Part shown: one piece after another, positions 62,501 to 64,000 of the stretch | Position numbering within the stretch: position 1 is the first letter of the stretch | How the letters are laid out: each line of letters starts with the position of its first letter | From: Cinclus cinclus | Taxonomy: Eukaryota; Chordata; Aves; Passeriformes; Cinclidae | Assembly (NCBI RefSeq): GCF_963662255.1 | Contig: NC_085046.1 | Location: 26,635,970 to 26,699,969, forward strand | DNA length: 64,000 nt | Reading direction: 5' to 3' | Translations under genes and position numbers: made by a program | The notes under the pieces: model-generated | Databases searched by the model: none | The model's input: only the letters and a program-made list of their open reading frames with translations | Told to the model about the DNA's origin: nothing

Positions 62501-62897
62501 TGCACTGGTCTGTTGTTCCGTATCACACCCAATTTACTACATATGGTGTTTTTTGGTATGTTAGACACCATATTTCTTTGTTATCTCTAAAACCAGTTCT
62601 GTCCAGCTCTAGGTCTGCAATCATCATGCTAGAGTCTTAAACACTATCCTGCACAGAACAACTGCTTCTTACTGCTATCCTTATAAAATTTTTGTTCTAT
62701 GTACAAGGACAAATGTAGACATGTGGTACCCTTCCTGCTATTCCAACTTTTTTTTCCCCCTCTGTTGATGCTTTTAGCAACTAGTTCACCTGGGTTAAAA
62801 GACTCCCAGAACATGAGAGAATAAATACACATGGATGTAGATACATGTGTCTGAAAGTCAGATATGCACAATGTTGATGAAAAGAACTCCTCTCTAC

Positions 62898-63050
62898 CAC
62901 ACCCCAAAAAACCCCCAAAACAAAAACAAAACAAAACAAAAAAACCTGCACAACAACATGAAAATCCCAAAATAAACCAAACAACCAAACAAATAAGCAA
63001 AAAAACCCCAACCCAACCAACCAACCAAAAAGAAAAGCAAAAAATAAAAA
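62898..63050 (+). repeat. A/C-rich low-complexity tract
   Basis: Runs of CAAAA, CCAA and A-tracts with very few T on the + strand. The 176-codon - frame over it (62644-63174), rich in F, L, V and C, arises from this strand asymmetry and is not a gene. Confidence 0.9.
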
Positions 63051-63282
63051 GGCTCTGGGTATTTGAAGACATACACAAGCAGCTGATTGTGCAAACTCTC
63101 CACAGAGAAAATGAGACCATAGTGTATGTTCTTGTCCTTAGTAATTCATGGTAAATGGTAGATCTAGGAGACATTTTTGAAAAGCAATTTGAATGCAGTG
63201 ATTTGGAGAAGTCTTTAAAATAATATTTTTTCCCTCTTTAAAAATGATTTACTCTACTTTTATTTAATTGTCCTGTGACCCT

Positions 63283-63348
63283 ACTACAAAACAAAACAAA
63301 CAAAAAAACCCCTAAAAAAACCCCAAAAAACCCAAAAAAGACCCCAGC
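63283..63348 (+). repeat. Second A/C-rich low-complexity tract
   Basis: It has (CAAAA)n units followed by C-runs alternating with A-runs, similar in style to the tract about 230 bases upstream, and again almost free of T on the + strand. Confidence 0.85.
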
Positions 63349-64000
63349 AAATCAACAACCCTGTGTTGCGTTTGTGATTTCTTGTTATACATGTAATTCA
63401 ATACAATTAAGCAGAGACTGCCCAGGATGTTCTCATGCTAACTGACAACTGCTTAAATAGAACATAAAAAGTTTTAACAATGTAAATCAAGTAATAATAA
63501 ATGTTATTATCACTTATATTATTTTCTTATAAACTTTATAGTGTTATTATTGGTATATAAATCCTTAAATAATGGCAGACACCTTCATAGCTCATAAGAA
63601 TTTGTTAAACATAAAGACAACTTTAATATGTCATGGTATGGCATTTTGATGAGACCCATGAAGTATTCTGGAGCAATATTCTGTACTGCCATTCACTGAT
63701 CTAAGGTGGCAGATGAAAGTCTTGTCACCTGCAGTACCACCTCGTTTCAAAGTTCATGCAGTTAAAGAGATGGAGTATGGCAATTTTTAATGTAAATAAT
63801 GTGTTGCCTTCCTGAAGGAGCACATTTACAGTCTTGAGGCCATTACACTTCTGCCCTGGATTCTTCAGCAATGCATTTCTGCAATAGGATTGCAGAGTCA
63901 GTTTGAGATTGATGATTAGCTTCTCATTTGTGCTGCTAACCTTCCTTTTATATTTCTGTAAAACTGAACAAATGACTGCTACTAATGTTTTGCTCATCAA
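63349..64000. other. Non-coding end of window
   Basis: AT-rich sequence. A 91-codon - strand frame at 63725-64000 runs off the window edge, with no motif or splice signal to support it. Nothing else is recognised. Confidence 0.45.

Larger units (their letters stand above)
57371..62897. other. Mostly non-coding stretch with one exon-like segment
   Basis: AT-rich overall. It holds the exon-like segment at 58218-58494, an AATAAA-bearing block near 59480-59540, and G/C-richer patches near 60280-60400 and 60690-61060. No gene or RNA was recognised outside those. Confidence 0.45.

Noticed and set aside
62644..63174. 176-codon - frame rich in F, V, L and C
   Set aside because: The core is the complement of an A/C-rich low-complexity tract, and no domain pattern is present.

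Overview
The window looks like vertebrate, and specifically bird, nuclear DNA. It is AT-rich and almost free of CpG. It has only short open frames, no bacterial-style gene packing, and splice-like and poly(A)-like signals. Two fragments end in the CR1 LINE tail (ATTCTGTG-type octamers). One LTR of about 1 kb begins TGTATTGGGTTTGCAT, which matches, from memory, an ERVL-type LTR common in songbird genomes. A passerine is my best guess, but no database search was possible.

Layout: bases 1-9483 are non-coding and are probably introns of, or upstream sequence to, a + strand gene. Its best-supported piece is a small last exon at 9484-9558 with a short 3' UTR and AATAAA at 9644. Two weaker last-exon-like segments lie downstream, at 12146 and 14714. 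A solo ERVL-type LTR occupies 16244-17258. A CR1 3' end on the + strand lies at 19067-19198. From about 19.2 to 42.8 kb I see intergenic or intronic sequence with no recognisable gene. Within it is an odd - strand zone at 29.6-31.5 kb, which has a 195-codon ORF and a 217-codon frame broken by only two stops. A long (CTCCT)n tract lies at 42827-43006. A (TTCTA)n array at 47191-47243 abuts a - strand CR1 fragment at 47256-47656. A second, retrovirus-like LTR with TATA and AATAAA lies near 52614-52997. A short CpG island with tandem GC boxes at 55027-55316 is the strongest promoter candidate. It is followed by an (ATTTT)n array, a 19-bp-stem hairpin beside a CA/TA tract (57.2-57.4 kb), and an exon-like segment at 58218-58494. 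The last kilobases hold A/C-rich low-complexity tracts.

No complete protein-coding gene, tRNA, rRNA or CRISPR array could be supported. Most short ORFs here are at the level expected by chance. The leads with most to check are the CpG island plus downstream exon-like segment as a possible unannotated transcript, the - strand coding-like zone at 29.6-31.5 kb, and the three possible alternative last exons at 9.5-14.9 kb.
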